Part shown: piece after piece, positions 1-6,937 of the stretch
Layout: each line of letters begins with the position of its first letter
How positions within the stretch are numbered: position 1 is the stretch's first letter
Assembly (NCBI GenBank): GCA_900541935.1
Contig: UQLZ01000057.1
Coordinates: 1 to 14,303 of the forward strand
Length of the DNA: 14,303 nt
Direction of reading: 5' to 3'
From: an uncultured Prevotellaceae bacterium
GTDB lineage: Bacteria; Bacteroidota; Bacteroidia; Bacteroidales; Muribaculaceae
Notes under the pieces: model-generated
The model's input: only the letters and a program-made list of their open reading frames with translations
Databases searched by the model: none
Told to the model about the DNA's origin: nothing
Program-made: the position numbers and the translations under genes

Positions 1-14
1 ATTTCATATAACTG

Positions 15-43
15 AAAAAAGGAACGCTATGCGTTCCTTTTTT
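15..43. terminator. Bidirectional intrinsic terminator hairpin
   Basis: A perfect 7-bp stem (GGAACGC at 21-27, GCGTTCC at 31-37) with loop TAT is flanked by six A on the left and six T on the right, so it reads as a rho-independent terminator on either strand. It probably ends a plus-strand gene lying before the window. Nothing coding follows it until 436. Confidence 0.85.
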
Positions 44-126
44 GTGTACCAATACATATTCAACGAGGAAGGCTCATTTGCAATATACTACTACAAATAA
101 TTGATATTCGAAGCCTTATATGATAT

Positions 127-162
127 TTACCGTAGGAACGATTTGAAAAAGTATCCGCGGTT
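127..162. repeat. REP-like intergenic element, copy A (degenerate)
   Basis: The segment has the frame TTAC-C-GTAGGAAC, an 11-base spacer, then GTATCCGCG-GTT. It matches copy B at 252-286 in both ends, but its internal stem is weak. The stretch 44-423 contains no gene that I can support. It holds these two repeats, AT-rich spacer with recurring TTGCATAC/CATACAG words, and the promoter of the next gene. This resembles the small hairpin repeats common between genes in many bacteria. I cannot name a family. Confidence 0.45.
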
Positions 163-251
163 CGTGACGTTTTTGCATACGCCATCACCCACGGCGGACG
201 AAATACATTTCGTACATACAGTTAATTGATTGTCAATTTATTGCATACAGA

Positions 252-286
252 TTACTGTAGGGACACTCTGTAGAGTGTCCGCGATT
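252..286. repeat. REP-like intergenic element, copy B (palindromic)
   Basis: The frame TTAC-T-GTAGGGAC ... GTGTCCGCG-ATT parallels copy A, 125 bp upstream. The centre is a perfect 8-bp hairpin, GGACACTC at 261-268 and GAGTGTCC at 273-280 around loop TGTA. There is no T-run after the stem, so it is not an intrinsic terminator. The conserved edges with a variable, self-complementary middle are what one sees in interspersed REP/MITE-like repeats. Confidence 0.55.
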
Positions 287-381
287 GCGGAATCAAAATC
301 ATTTAAATTTGCGGGCTGAAAGCCAAGCGTTTCTCCTGCCATGTCAACACCCTATATATGCAGAAATTTATTTCCAAATAT

Positions 382-413
382 TTTGCGATTTGCATTCCAC
401 TTTGCTAAATTTG
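382..413 (+). promoter_or_regulatory. Bacteroidetes-type promoter of the DUF1232 gene
   Basis: A -33 element TTTG (382-385) and a -7 element TAAATTTG (406-413) are separated by 20 bases, matching the known Bacteroidetes sigma-ABfr consensus (TTTG / TAnnTTTG). Transcription should start around 418-420. That leaves a leader of only about 16 bases before the ATG at 436 and argues against the upstream TTG at 424 as the start. Confidence 0.7.
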
Positions 414-435
414 CAGATACCAATTGTCAAATATT

Positions 436-741
436 ATGAACGAAGAAAAAAAGCATAAATTAGGGAAAGAATTGTCATGGGTTATTGCAGTGCTGGCATT
501 GATTTATGACTTCTCAGCCGTAGATATTTTACCAGACCCAATAGTTGGAATTGGCTGGCTCGATGATATATTAATAACGCTTTTTGCAATATTCAACCTT
601 ATCCAGCATAACACAGGAGACAATAAACCAAATACAAAAAGAATTGCAAAAAAACTAAAATGGGGATGTGCAAGTTTTACAATAATCACAATCTTAGTTT
701 TGGCATTGTCAATTTATGGTTTAATAAAACTGTTTAATTAA
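436..741 (+). CDS. Small DUF1232 (YkvA-like) membrane protein
   Basis: A 101-residue protein, unknown in function. The core (about residues 12-45) has the pattern of the DUF1232/YkvA family: a hydrophobic helix ending in a short D-x-LPDP segment, followed by G-x-GWLDD and a second hydrophobic helix. A third strongly hydrophobic segment fills the C-terminus (about residues 77-98), so the protein is probably an integral membrane protein with a charged, Lys-rich linker between helices. I start it at the ATG at 436 rather than the in-frame TTG at 424, because the promoter predicts transcription starting near 418-420 and Bacteroidetes strongly prefer ATG. It stands alone, with its own promoter and terminator. 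No function should be read from the family name beyond membrane association. Confidence 0.8.
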   Translation: MNEEKKHKLGKELSWVIAVLALIYDFSAVDILPDPIVGIGWLDDILITLFAIFNLIQHNTGDNKPNTKRIAKKLKWGCASFTIITILVLALSIYGLIKLFN

Positions 742-742
742 C

Positions 743-785
743 AAAAGTGGTTGCCTCAAAATGACATTGACAAGCAACCACTTTT
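743..785. terminator. Convergent bidirectional terminator
   Basis: A perfect 12-bp stem, AAAAGTGGTTGC (743-754) and GCAACCACTTTT (774-785), encloses a 19-base loop. It begins one base after the DUF1232 stop codon, and on the minus strand it lies about 70 bases past the end of the methionine aminopeptidase gene. It can therefore serve both convergent genes. Confidence 0.85.
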
Positions 786-853
786 AACATTTCCTTGACC
801 TACAAAAACAATGGTCCAAATCTGCTATCAACATAACAGAATGAAGGTCTTCT

Positions 854-1708
854 CTATTTTGTCAGAATCTTAAGTCCTTTTTCTGTCATTAGGAAAGTAT
901 GCTCCCACTGGGCGGAAGGGAGTTCGTCATCGGTAACAACAGTCCAATCGTCTTCTGAATCAACAAAAACTTTCCAAGTACCCATATTTATCATAGGCTC
1001 TATTGTAAAAACCATTCCAGGGACAAGGAGCATCCCAGTGCCCTTTCTACCAAAATGGAAAACATCAGGTGCCTCATGGAACTCAAGACCAACGCCGTGA
1101 CCGCAAAGATCGCGAACAACTGAAAAACCGTTTTTCTTTGCGTGACGCTCAATAGCATGCCCAATATCACCGACAAAACAATAAGGTTTTGCCACCTGCA
1201 TACCGATTTCAAGACATTCCTTTGCAACGCGAACAAGTTTTTCTTTTTCCGGAGAAGTCTTGCCTATAATAAACATCCGGGAAGCATCTGAATAATATCC
1301 CTTATAAATTGTAGAAACGTCAACATTAATTATATCTCCCTCCTCAAGGATTTCCTCTTCGGAAGGTATTCCGTGACAAACTACCTCATTAATTGAGGTA
1401 CAAACGCTTTTGGGAAAGCCCTCATAGTTTAGCGGAGCAGGAATAGCACCATGGTCTGTTGTATAGTCATATACAAGTTTGTCAATTTCAGCAGTACTCA
1501 TACCAGCCTTGATTTCCCTTTCAACAAGATCAAGAACGCCAGTATTGATTTTACCACTTTCAATTATACCCTCTATTTGCTCAGGCGTTTTAATTAAGTC
1601 TCTTGTAGGCACCTCATAGCCTTTTGACTGATAGAAAAGAATTTTCTTATCCATTTCTGTCATTTCCGCTCCTTTAGGCACATACCAATTCTTTTTAAAC
1701 GAAAACAT
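854..1708 (-). CDS. map: Methionine aminopeptidase, type I
   Basis: Removes the initiator methionine from nascent proteins in the cytosol; a dinuclear metal-dependent enzyme of the M24 (pita-bread) family. All five metal ligands expected of the family are visible: D130 (NVDVS), D141 (SDASRMF), H204 (GHGVG), E237 (IEPMI) and E269 (QWEHT). The two conserved substrate-site histidines are H112 (VCHGIP) and H211 (FHEAP). At 284 residues it is about 20 longer than the E. coli enzyme. The extra length is an N-terminal extension of roughly 40 residues before the TPEQI segment, without the Cys-rich SEC-C motif seen in some relatives. ATG starts at residues 16 and 19 are possible, but residue 1 fits the weak promoter candidate at 1727-1734. 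It is monocistronic and divergent from the yitT-like gene, not in a ribosomal-protein operon. It may therefore be a second copy in this genome, which is an inference. Confidence 0.96.
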   Translation of the reverse strand: MFSFKKNWYVPKGAEMTEMDKKILFYQSKGYEVPTRDLIKTPEQIEGIIESGKINTGVLDLVEREIKAGMSTAEIDKLVYDYTTDHGAIPAPLNYEGFPKSVCTSINEVVCHGIPSEEEILEEGDIINVDVSTIYKGYYSDASRMFIIGKTSPEKEKLVRVAKECLEIGMQVAKPYCFVGDIGHAIERHAKKNGFSVVRDLCGHGVGLEFHEAPDVFHFGRKGTGMLLVPGMVFTIEPMINMGTWKVFVDSEDDWTVVTDDELPSAQWEHTFLMTEKGLKILTK

Positions 1709-1726
1709 AGTAACTTATTTTTACTG

Positions 1727-1734
1727 CGAAGTTA
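1727..1734 (-). promoter_or_regulatory. Possible -7 element for map
   Basis: On the minus strand the sequence TAACTTCG matches TAnnTTTG at all but one fixed position, and lies about 19 bases before the map ATG. I see no convincing TTTG at the -33 position, so this is a weak call. Confidence 0.35.
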
Positions 1735-1839
1735 CACTAAATAGACGGATATAACTACATTTCCAGCCTACTTTATTCATTAATGCACTACAATCATATA
1801 AATTCATCAAAAAAAATACTTTTATTAGCAAAAATGAAT

Positions 1840-1847
1840 TAAATTTG
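1840..1847 (+). promoter_or_regulatory. -7 promoter element of the YitT-family gene
   Basis: TAAATTTG is an exact match to the Bacteroidetes -7 consensus and the same 8-mer as at 406-413. It lies 17 bases before the ATG at 1865, implying a very short leader. The -33 region is T-rich but lacks an exact TTTG. Confidence 0.6.
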
Positions 1848-1864
1848 CTACAAAATTATCCGTA

Positions 1865-2833
1865 ATGAAACTCAACAAGACTTATCTGCTTAGCAATCTT
1901 CACGACTGCGTAATGATAGTTTTCGGCCTAATCCTTTACGCAGTAGGTTTTTGTGGATTTATCCTTCCTAAAGGAGTTATTATTGGAGGCATGGGAGGTA
2001 TTGCTTCCTTGATATATTTTCAAACAGGCATTCCTGTTGCAGCCTCATTTTTTGTTCTGAATTGCGTATTGCTTGCAATCGCATATAAAATAGTTGGATT
2101 GCCTTTTGTACTGAAGACTATCTTCGGGGCAACTTTCCTATCCATATTTCTTGGTATAGCACAGCCCTTCTTTGAAGCATTCCCAATATTCTTGCCGGAA
2201 ACATTCCTCGACTGCGTTATTGGCGCCGTCCTTTGCGGTACAGGTGTTGGAATAGCCTTTTCTCATAACGGGAGCACTGGCGGTACAGATATCATCGCCG
2301 CTATGGTTTCCAAAACAAGTCAAGTAACAGTTGGAAGAATGATTCTTTATATCGACCTAATAATCATTTCTTCGTCATTCCTAATTTATCACGACCTCAA
2401 CAGAATGATTTACGGTTATGTTGTCCTCGTCTTTCTATCCTATATGACTGATATGGTTGTCAACAATAACCGGCAGGCCGTTCAGTTCACTATATTCTCA
2501 AAGCGGTGGGACGAAATAGCAACGGCTGTAAACCACGAGTTGCACAGAGGTTGTACAATAATTGATGGCACTGGCTGGTACACTCGTCAGGAAGTGAAAA
2601 TGCTGCTAATATATTGCAGAAAATCTGAAGCACTATCCGTATATAGACTGATTAAAGAACTTGACCCTCACGCTTTCATGTCACAAAGCAATGTAAATAC
2701 AGTTTACGGAGAAGGCTTCGACGAGAACAAAGTAAAAGCACGCCGACGTATTGACAGGCAAAAGCAGCTGCACGCAAACGAATACAAAAGTGATGTAACA
2801 AATACACAAAGTGCTGAAATAACTAATAAATAA
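1865..2833 (+). CDS. YitT-family membrane protein (DUF161 + DUF2179)
   Basis: An inner-membrane protein of unknown transport role, 322 residues. The N-terminal part (about residues 10-200) contains five to six hydrophobic helices of the YitT/DUF161 type, including the family's signature glycine-rich segment NGSTGGTD at residues 135-142. A cytosolic DUF2179 domain follows at about 207-289, recognisable from G-C-T-x-I-DGTGWYT, a central hydrophobic strand, and a final V-N-T-VYGEGF. The last 35 residues are charged and probably disordered. Length and domain order are normal for the family. It is monocistronic: its own promoter lies upstream and a strong terminator follows 20 bases after the stop. 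The substrate is not known for this family, and context gives no clue. Confidence 0.92.
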   Translation: MKLNKTYLLSNLHDCVMIVFGLILYAVGFCGFILPKGVIIGGMGGIASLIYFQTGIPVAASFFVLNCVLLAIAYKIVGLPFVLKTIFGATFLSIFLGIAQPFFEAFPIFLPETFLDCVIGAVLCGTGVGIAFSHNGSTGGTDIIAAMVSKTSQVTVGRMILYIDLIIISSSFLIYHDLNRMIYGYVVLVFLSYMTDMVVNNNRQAVQFTIFSKRWDEIATAVNHELHRGCTIIDGTGWYTRQEVKMLLIYCRKSEALSVYRLIKELDPHAFMSQSNVNTVYGEGFDENKVKARRRIDRQKQLHANEYKSDVTNTQSAEITNK

Positions 2834-2853
2834 GATTTAATATTATTTACATA

Positions 2854-2898
2854 AACGCCTCCCCTTTTGCTTTATACACAAGACAGGAGGCGTTTTTT
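2854..2898 (+). terminator. Intrinsic terminator of the YitT-family gene
   Basis: A perfect 9-bp stem, AACGCCTCC (2854-2862) and GGAGGCGTT (2886-2894), with a 23-base loop, is followed by a run of T. It separates the YitT-family gene from the polysaccharide operon. Confidence 0.9.
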
Positions 2899-2960
2899 CT
2901 TTAATTATGCGGAAACGACTTTCTCTATCGGTTCTCTACAATTTTTAATTCGCCCAAGAT

Positions 2961-3028
2961 AGGCTGCACCTCGGAATAAAAAAGCAACTAAACTTGCTTT
3001 TTTCTCCGCTCGGTTTGCACTATCTTTG
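2961..3028 (+). promoter_or_regulatory. Promoter of the polysaccharide operon, with embedded palindrome
   Basis: The -7 element TATCTTTG (3021-3028) is an exact TAnnTTTG match. Immediately upstream is a perfect 10-bp inverted repeat, AAAAAAGCAA (2978-2987) and TTGCTTTTTT (2994-3003) around CTAAAC, bracketed by CGG (2972-2974) and CCG (3006-3008). The 3' arm occupies the -33 zone. From memory, this arrangement (GCTGCACCTCGG, A/T-rich palindrome, CCGCTCGGTTTGC, then the -7 box) recurs upstream of many Bacteroidales genes, but I cannot verify that here. The predicted transcript begins near 3033, giving a leader of about 130 bases. The remaining sequence 2899-2960 shows nothing recognisable. Confidence 0.7.
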
Positions 3029-3094
3029 CAACTATAAAACATTCTGAGATAGAGTGATTTTTATAAAACATTTAATTTCACAACCAACCATATA

Positions 3095-3117
3095 CACTGA
3101 ATTGCCATAATTCGGTG
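3095..3117 (+). promoter_or_regulatory. Leader RNA hairpin of the polysaccharide operon
   Basis: CACTGAATT (3095-3103) and AATTCGGTG (3109-3117) form a 9-bp stem with one G-U pair and a 5-base loop, in the middle of the predicted 5' leader. No T-run follows, so it is not a terminator. It could be a protein- or antiterminator-binding element or simply a stabilising structure. No UpxY/NusG-like gene is in the window. Confidence 0.4.
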
Positions 3118-3161
3118 ACCCTAAGATTTGCTCTGTACCATAGTAATAAGAATTACAGATA

Positions 3162-4667
3162 ATGAAAATAAACAAAGACAATACAAGCCGCAATATTTTA
3201 ACATGGACTATTAAGAATCGCCTATTCATTCTAATATCCATTGCTCTTTCAACTGTAGCAGGCGTCATTTACTCTTTTGCTTCACAACCTAAATACCAAA
3301 GAGAATTATCTGTAATGATGCTTTCTGACATATATGGCAATTCACAAATAAACGAACTGATAACTTTCTCTTATTGGGATATTAACAAAACAGGCATAGA
3401 CGTTTTTAACGAAATAGAAGTTTTCCGTTCTCCTATACTTATGGAAAAGGTCGTGAAAAAGTTGAATTTAAACGTAACATATACAAAGCAAAGATTTGCA
3501 GGAAATATAGATCTCTACAAAAAGTCTCCAATAATAGTAGAATTTATAAAGCCTGTCAGTAACTTCAATGGGGAAAGAGTTTCTTCTATTTCATTCGATA
3601 TAAAAGCGACTAACAAAGAATTATGCCACATAAAAAAAATAAGGCTAAACAATCAGACTATATCAGAAGAACTTGACATAAAGACTGGCGAAATAACAGA
3701 AACGCCCATGGGAAAGATTAAAGTCACTCCAACCAAAGACTTTTCAATATATAAAAATACAGATATTAACATAAAACTCAATCCTTCTGAAATCATCGCC
3801 AACACTCTATCAAAAAAAATAACAGCCAAAATTCCAAATCCGAAATCAACAGTAATAAATTTGTCAATTACAGATACAAACCCTCAAAGGGCGGAAGATA
3901 TACTTAATACCCTTTTAACCGTTTACAATGAAGAATGGATTAATCATATTAAAGAATCATATAATAACACTTCTCAGTTCATTGAAACCCAACTTAATAG
4001 ACTTGAATCCGAACTGCATCTTGACAAAAGAGTTGGCCTACAACAAAAAAGCAGCATGACAGACTCAGAAACACTTTTTAGTGTAAATAACCAACTATTG
4101 GTAACCAAGTACATCAAAAACTATATAGCAGAACAAACAGATAACATTATACCAACAAATTTAGGGCTACAAAATGACACTTTATGCGCACTAATCAATG
4201 AATACAATACTATAATATCAACAAAAAAGCAAATTACAGATTCGAAAAATAGCAACAAAACAAAACTAAGCGACATCAACAATAAACTTGAAAATAAAAG
4301 AACGGAAATTCTTTATAATATTGAGAAAAATATAAATACACTGAATTTCCAAGCAAAAACAATAGAAGAAGACGACGACGAACTTGCTTGTCTATTTGGT
4401 TCAGATTCTAAAGATATAAAAGAAATAATGTCTTTAGAACGCGAAGAGCAAACAAAAAAAGCATTTTACAACTATCTACTGAATAAACTTGAAGAAAATA
4501 AACTTTCTTCTTCTTTAATAGTTAACAATACACGCCTACTAAAACCGGCAACCGGAGAAGAAGAGCCTATTTACCCTAAAAAGGTATATATTATACTATT
4601 AGCATTTCTTACCGGTATTGCCATTCCTTATGGTTATAAATATCTGACGGACGTTTTTACACTATAA
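3162..4667 (+). CDS. Polysaccharide co-polymerase / chain-length determinant (Wzz-type), PCP-1
   Basis: Controls chain length or export in Wzx/Wzy-dependent polysaccharide assembly at the inner membrane. The 501-residue protein has the PCP layout. A first transmembrane helix lies at about residues 21-40 and is followed by the Wzz domain (KYQRELSV near 44-51, FRSPILMEKVV near 88-98). Next come a long helical periplasmic region with a PQRAEDILN segment (241-249) and an LY-rich helix (REEQ...YNYLLNKLEEN, 427-446), and a second transmembrane helix at about 474-492 preceded by the usual proline-rich IYPKK. Only a few residues follow, so there is no cytosolic tyrosine-kinase domain of the Wzc type. 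An acidic stretch EEDDDE occurs at 402-407. It is the first gene of the operon, 29 bases before the phosphatase gene. The gene at 11082-12596 is a diverged paralogue. Confidence 0.88.
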   Translation: MKINKDNTSRNILTWTIKNRLFILISIALSTVAGVIYSFASQPKYQRELSVMMLSDIYGNSQINELITFSYWDINKTGIDVFNEIEVFRSPILMEKVVKKLNLNVTYTKQRFAGNIDLYKKSPIIVEFIKPVSNFNGERVSSISFDIKATNKELCHIKKIRLNNQTISEELDIKTGEITETPMGKIKVTPTKDFSIYKNTDINIKLNPSEIIANTLSKKITAKIPNPKSTVINLSITDTNPQRAEDILNTLLTVYNEEWINHIKESYNNTSQFIETQLNRLESELHLDKRVGLQQKSSMTDSETLFSVNNQLLVTKYIKNYIAEQTDNIIPTNLGLQNDTLCALINEYNTIISTKKQITDSKNSNKTKLSDINNKLENKRTEILYNIEKNINTLNFQAKTIEEDDDELACLFGSDSKDIKEIMSLEREEQTKKAFYNYLLNKLEENKLSSSLIVNNTRLLKPATGEEEPIYPKKVYIILLAFLTGIAIPYGYKYLTDVFTL

Positions 4668-4696
4668 TAATACAAATATTAAACCACTAATATATT

Positions 4697-5404
4697 ATGT
4701 TTTTTCTCAGTAAAAAGAAAAACCTGATAGAATCAGGAACTCTACGAGGAACTATCGACCGCCACTCGCATATCCTCCCAGGTGTTGACGACGGAATAAA
4801 GACAATAGACGACAGTTTAAAGCTGCTCGACTTAATGGAAGAAGCCGGAGTTGCAGAAGTGTGGCTAACGCCTCACATCATGGAGGATATTCCAAATACT
4901 ATTGACGGGTTAAAAACCAGTTTTGAACAACTCTTGAAAGCATATAAAGGAAACATCAAGTTGCATCTTGCAGCAGAGCACATGCTTGACAATCTTTTCT
5001 CAGAGAGGTTTGCTAAGAAAGAACTGCTCACTATGGAAGATGACCTGCTACTGGTAGAGACAAGTTACTTCAATCCTCCATACGGCTTTGAAAACACCTT
5101 AAAGGAGATTATGAGTAAAGGATACCGACCTCTGCTTGCTCATCCGGAAAGATATAAATATATGGATATGAAGGACTATGCCCGACTGAAAGAGGCTGGA
5201 GTTTTATTCCAACTAAATCTTGGGGCTATCAGTGGCGGATACAGTCCAGAAACACAAAAGAAAGCAAAAAAGATTCTTGAAAAAGGATGGTATAACTTTT
5301 TCGGAAGCGATGTCCACTCTATCCGTCAATATAAGAATATAACATCAACCCCAATCAGCAAAAAACTGATAAAAGCCGTAGAATCTATACCTGGCACCAT
5401 CTAA
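4697..5404 (+). CDS. CpsB/YwqE-type PHP tyrosine-protein phosphatase
   Basis: A metal-dependent phosphatase of the PHP fold. Relatives (CpsB, YwqE) dephosphorylate the tyrosine cluster of polysaccharide-assembly kinases and so tune capsule or exopolysaccharide production. The 235 residues are normal for the family. Visible metal and active-site residues are H23 and H25 in DRHSHILPG, D31 (GVDDG), H60 (TPH), E94 (AAEHMLD), H149 (AHPERY), and D205 and H207 (GSDVHS). The first motif reads D-R-H-S-H; as I recall the family, a hydrophobic residue is usual where R22 stands. The gene sits second in the operon and its stop codon directly abuts the wzx start. No tyrosine kinase is encoded in the window. 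The partner is therefore either elsewhere on the chromosome or something else. Confidence 0.93.
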   Translation: MFFLSKKKNLIESGTLRGTIDRHSHILPGVDDGIKTIDDSLKLLDLMEEAGVAEVWLTPHIMEDIPNTIDGLKTSFEQLLKAYKGNIKLHLAAEHMLDNLFSERFAKKELLTMEDDLLLVETSYFNPPYGFENTLKEIMSKGYRPLLAHPERYKYMDMKDYARLKEAGVLFQLNLGAISGGYSPETQKKAKKILEKGWYNFFGSDVHSIRQYKNITSTPISKKLIKAVESIPGTI

Positions 5405-6937
5405 ATGGAAATGACCGAAGACGACAATAAACGAAACAGACGGATAGCGAAAAACACACTGATGCTTTATTTGCGAATGTTCATCACCATGGGCATTTCA
5501 CTTTATACGTCACGCATCATCCTCGCCTACCTCGGAGTGGAAGATTTCGGTATCTACAACGTTGTTGCTGGTATAGTAGTCCTTTTCAGTTTTCTCAATT
5601 CGGCAATGACTCACACTTCCCAACGCTACCTCAGCGTTGCCATTGCCAAAAACGACGATAATTTAATTCAGAAAACTTTCTCTACAAGCATTGTCTCTCA
5701 CCTGATTATTTCAGCCATTCTGCTTATTTTGGCTGAGACTATCGGACTTTGGTTTGTTAATACGCAACTGTCAATTCCCGATGGCAGAATGTCCGAGGCA
5801 AATATAGTGTACCAGTTTGCTGTTGCGATAACACTAATCGAGATAAACAAGATTCCTTACTTTTCGAGCATTGTTTCAAATGAAAAAATGACCTTCTTTG
5901 CTTACCTTGCCATTGTGGAATCTGCCATGAAACTCGCAGTTGCCTTGTCGCTTACATTATTTTCATGCGATCTGCTAATTCTTTATGGTGCTCTATTGCT
6001 GGCTACGGCAATTATAGTAATCGCAGCATTCATAATATACTGCAACAAGAACTTCAGAAACTGCAAGTTCATCCCAACAAGCAACAAACCAATGCTAAAA
6101 GAGTTTCTTTCCTTCTCTGGTTGGAACCTGATTGGCAGTTCCGCCTATTTGGGTTACACGCAAGGTGTAAACATTATACTGAATATCTTCCGAGGAGTTG
6201 CCCTAAATGCAACAATTGGCATAACAAACCAGATACGCTCCGCAACTTACTCTTTCGTATATTACTTTCAGACCGCGTCGAACCCGCAAATTATCAAGGC
6301 ATACACAAATAATGAGCACGACAGATTCACAACACTGGTATGCAATATATCCAAATATTCATTCTTTATGATGCTTGCCATAGCAATTCCAATAGTAATG
6401 AATATGGACTATATACTGAACCTCTGGCTGGTAAACCCTCCTGCCTACTGCTCAATATTTTGCTCGATGATTGTTATAATTTGTCTTTTTGACTCTTTGG
6501 AGGGACCGCTATGGGTCGCCGTTCAAGCATCTGGAAGCATTCGCAACTACCAGATAACAACCGGCATAATACTGCTTCTGAATATCCCGGCTTCATTCTT
6601 CGCTCTCAAATATGAAGCAGAACCATATAGCGTAATGTATATCCAACTGGCATTCGTCATAATCGCCTGGATTACGAGAATATACTTTGCTAAGAAATGC
6701 TCAAGTCTTAAATATGGGACTTACTTCAAAAAAGTCATCATCCCAATTATGGCTATAAGCATTATCTCCATACCAACATGTCATTTCTCGGTCATGAACC
6801 TCAACGGAATGACAAAAGTTGTAGTCTCAACAGGCATCTGCCTTACAATTATGGCTTTAACAATTTACACCATCGGCATAAGCAAAGGAGAAAGAGCCGC
6901 TTTGAAGAAATACATAAAGGAAAAAATCAGCAAATGA
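5405..6937 (+). CDS. wzx: Wzx-type polysaccharide repeat-unit flippase (MATE/MOP superfamily)
   Basis: Moves undecaprenyl-linked oligosaccharide repeats from the cytosolic to the periplasmic face of the inner membrane. The 510-residue protein is hydrophobic throughout, with roughly 12-14 predicted helices. It opens with a pattern typical of Bacteroidetes polysaccharide flippases: RRIAKNTLMLY, LYTSRIIL, then LGVEDFGIYNVVAGIV and a QRYLS segment (residues 12-76). Specificity for the sugar repeat cannot be read from the sequence. ATG at 5405 follows the phosphatase TAA with no gap; an in-frame ATG at 5411 is an alternative start. The 3' end overlaps the next gene by ATGA at 6934-6937, indicating translational coupling. 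Confidence 0.93.
   Translation: MEMTEDDNKRNRRIAKNTLMLYLRMFITMGISLYTSRIILAYLGVEDFGIYNVVAGIVVLFSFLNSAMTHTSQRYLSVAIAKNDDNLIQKTFSTSIVSHLIISAILLILAETIGLWFVNTQLSIPDGRMSEANIVYQFAVAITLIEINKIPYFSSIVSNEKMTFFAYLAIVESAMKLAVALSLTLFSCDLLILYGALLLATAIIVIAAFIIYCNKNFRNCKFIPTSNKPMLKEFLSFSGWNLIGSSAYLGYTQGVNIILNIFRGVALNATIGITNQIRSATYSFVYYFQTASNPQIIKAYTNNEHDRFTTLVCNISKYSFFMMLAIAIPIVMNMDYILNLWLVNPPAYCSIFCSMIVIICLFDSLEGPLWVAVQASGSIRNYQITTGIILLLNIPASFFALKYEAEPYSVMYIQLAFVIIAWITRIYFAKKCSSLKYGTYFKKVIIPIMAISIISIPTCHFSVMNLNGMTKVVVSTGICLTIMALTIYTIGISKGERAALKKYIKEKISK

Noticed and set aside
261..280. Perfect hairpin read as a terminator
   Set aside because: No T-run on either side and no gene end nearby; better explained as part of the repeat pair.
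424..435. TTG start for the DUF1232 gene
   Set aside because: It would fall within a few bases of the predicted transcription start; ATG at 436 is preferred.
2978..3003. A/T-rich palindrome read as a second terminator for the YitT-family gene
   Set aside because: A strong terminator already exists at 2854-2898, and the palindrome lies exactly at promoter distance from a consensus -7 box; a dual role cannot be excluded.
6778..6933. Upstream extension of the first GT2 gene
   Set aside because: The extra 52 codons lie within wzx, read as low-complexity basic sequence, and the GT2 fold starts at the ATG at 6934 with an ATGA overlap.
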